51,409 nucleotides of DNA from JBBQRS01 sp038214535 (GTDB lineage: Bacteria > Chloroflexota > Anaerolineae > CG2-30-64-16): positions 1 to 51,409 of the forward strand of contig JBBQRS010000021.1 of the NCBI GenBank assembly GCA_038214535.1, read 5' to 3'. Made by a program: the position numbers and the translations under genes. Under the pieces are notes generated by a model. The model had not been told where the DNA came from, ran no database searches, and saw only the letters and a program-made list of their open reading frames with translations. Shown one piece after another: positions 50,879-51,409 of the stretch (position 1 is the stretch's first letter; every line of letters starts with the position of its first letter).

Positions 50879-51409
50879 TCAGTAGGGCGTTTCGACCCGG
50901 GGCGGCGCGCAGGCGGGGTTGAGGTTGTCGAGCAGGCGGCGGAGGCGGCGAATTTCGCCTTCCACCTGTGTCATCTCGACGAGGGTGGCGTTCGGCGTCT
51001 TGAGCAACTTGCGGGCGCGGATCGCTTCGAGTTGCAACAGACGCGCGCGCCGGTTGTTGAGCCGGACGCGCAAGAAGTCACCTTCCTCCTCCTGCTGGCG
51101 CGAGAGGGTCAAACGCACGGCATCCTCGGAGGCACGCGAGCCGGGCATCCGCGATAGCGACTCCGGGCGCAGGGTGAGATAATTGGCGAGGAACCGGCTC
51201 CCGATCGCGAGGCGGTTATGATTGCGCCGCAGATACCCCAGCGTTTCCAGCCCATAGATGCGCCGGTGCAATTCGGCGGCGGGTTCGGCGATGCCGGGTG
51301 CAAGGGTCGCCTCGTCGGTCGCTTCACCCGACTGCACGGCAAGCAACACGGCGCGTTCGGACGGCGTCAGCGCGTTGAAATCGTGGTTGAAGAAGCCGCG
51401 TAGCGTCGG
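50879..51409 (-). CDS. Unrecognised protein, C-terminal 176 residues (continues beyond the window)
   Basis: The frame is open to the window edge, so only the C-terminal part is seen. It begins TLRGFFNHDFNALTPSERAVLL and contains a winged-helix-like stretch (LHRRIYGLETLGYLRR, IGSRFLANYL), then a basic and acidic coiled coil (about residues 85-165: RQQEEEGDFLRVRLNNRRAR, EMTQVEGEIRRLRRLLDNL) and a short tail ending ETPY. The winged helix after a GFFNHDF segment recalls the C-terminus of AAA/STAND-type ATPases, but the ATPase domain is not in view, so no function is assigned. Confidence 0.7.
   Translation of the reverse strand, partial: PTLRGFFNHDFNALTPSERAVLLAVQSGEATDEATLAPGIAEPAAELHRRIYGLETLGYLRRNHNRLAIGSRFLANYLTLRPESLSRMPGSRASEDAVRLTLSRQQEEEGDFLRVRLNNRRARLLQLEAIRARKLLKTPNATLVEMTQVEGEIRRLRRLLDNLNPACAPPRVETPY

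Overview
The window is a high-GC bacterial chromosome segment of about 51 kb with 40 protein-coding genes, two of them cut by the window edges, and two pseudogenes. No tRNA, rRNA, CRISPR array, transposase or phage gene was seen. Gene content (DUF2079 and GT39 membrane proteins, paired AI-2E-type permeases, secreted RCC1 and beta-helix proteins ending in a P-x-I-G-R tail, many short intergenic palindromes) suggests a member of the Chloroflexota, perhaps Anaerolineae. That placement is inference; no marker gene proves it.

Layout. 1-969: start of ftsH on the minus strand. 1310-3582: a sugar-kinase/GH4 glycosidase operon. 3625-7755 (minus): a methyltransferase, a hemerythrin, a 44-codon relic of the nitrite reductase gene nirS, an NnrS-like membrane protein, a small ferredoxin and a Crp/Fnr regulator. 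This looks like an anaerobic or nitric-oxide island that has lost its main enzyme. 7912-10668: ppc. 10675-15120: two large secreted proteins transcribed divergently from overlapping promoters. 15082-23987 (minus): a seven-gene run with PrsW-like protease, MrfA/Hrq1-like helicase, MgtC-like protein, flavin reductase, a phosphatase-dehydrogenase fusion, proA and proB. 24313-32305: gamma-glutamyltransferase, zinc-ribbon protein, polyprenol-phosphate glycosyltransferase, a 50-residue Flp-pilin-like peptide, ComF, a URO-D-family protein and two AI-2E-family permeases. 32534-36473: aldo/keto reductase, an operon of alpha/beta hydrolase, VOC protein and broken methyltransferase, then hpf and a low-molecular-weight phosphatase.

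36632-50733 is one long minus-strand glycan cluster: a WbpE-like aminotransferase, GT2, GT4, epimerase, WbpB-like dehydrogenase, flippase-like protein, DUF2079 protein, GT39, FlgD-fold lipoprotein and two more GT2 enzymes. Many neighbours overlap by 4 nt (ATGA or GTGA), so they are probably co-expressed. The set fits assembly of an amino-sugar-containing surface glycan and its attachment to lipid or protein. The last gene (50879 to the window end) is an unrecognised partial protein.

The most unusual material lies between and at the ends of genes. There are several families of short palindromes (CTGAAG-loop, AAACCCGG, GACCTG, and GTCATGCTGA/GAAGCATCTCG types) with two or three copies each. Some supply stop codons, one lies inside a coding sequence, and one hairpin abuts the nirS relic.
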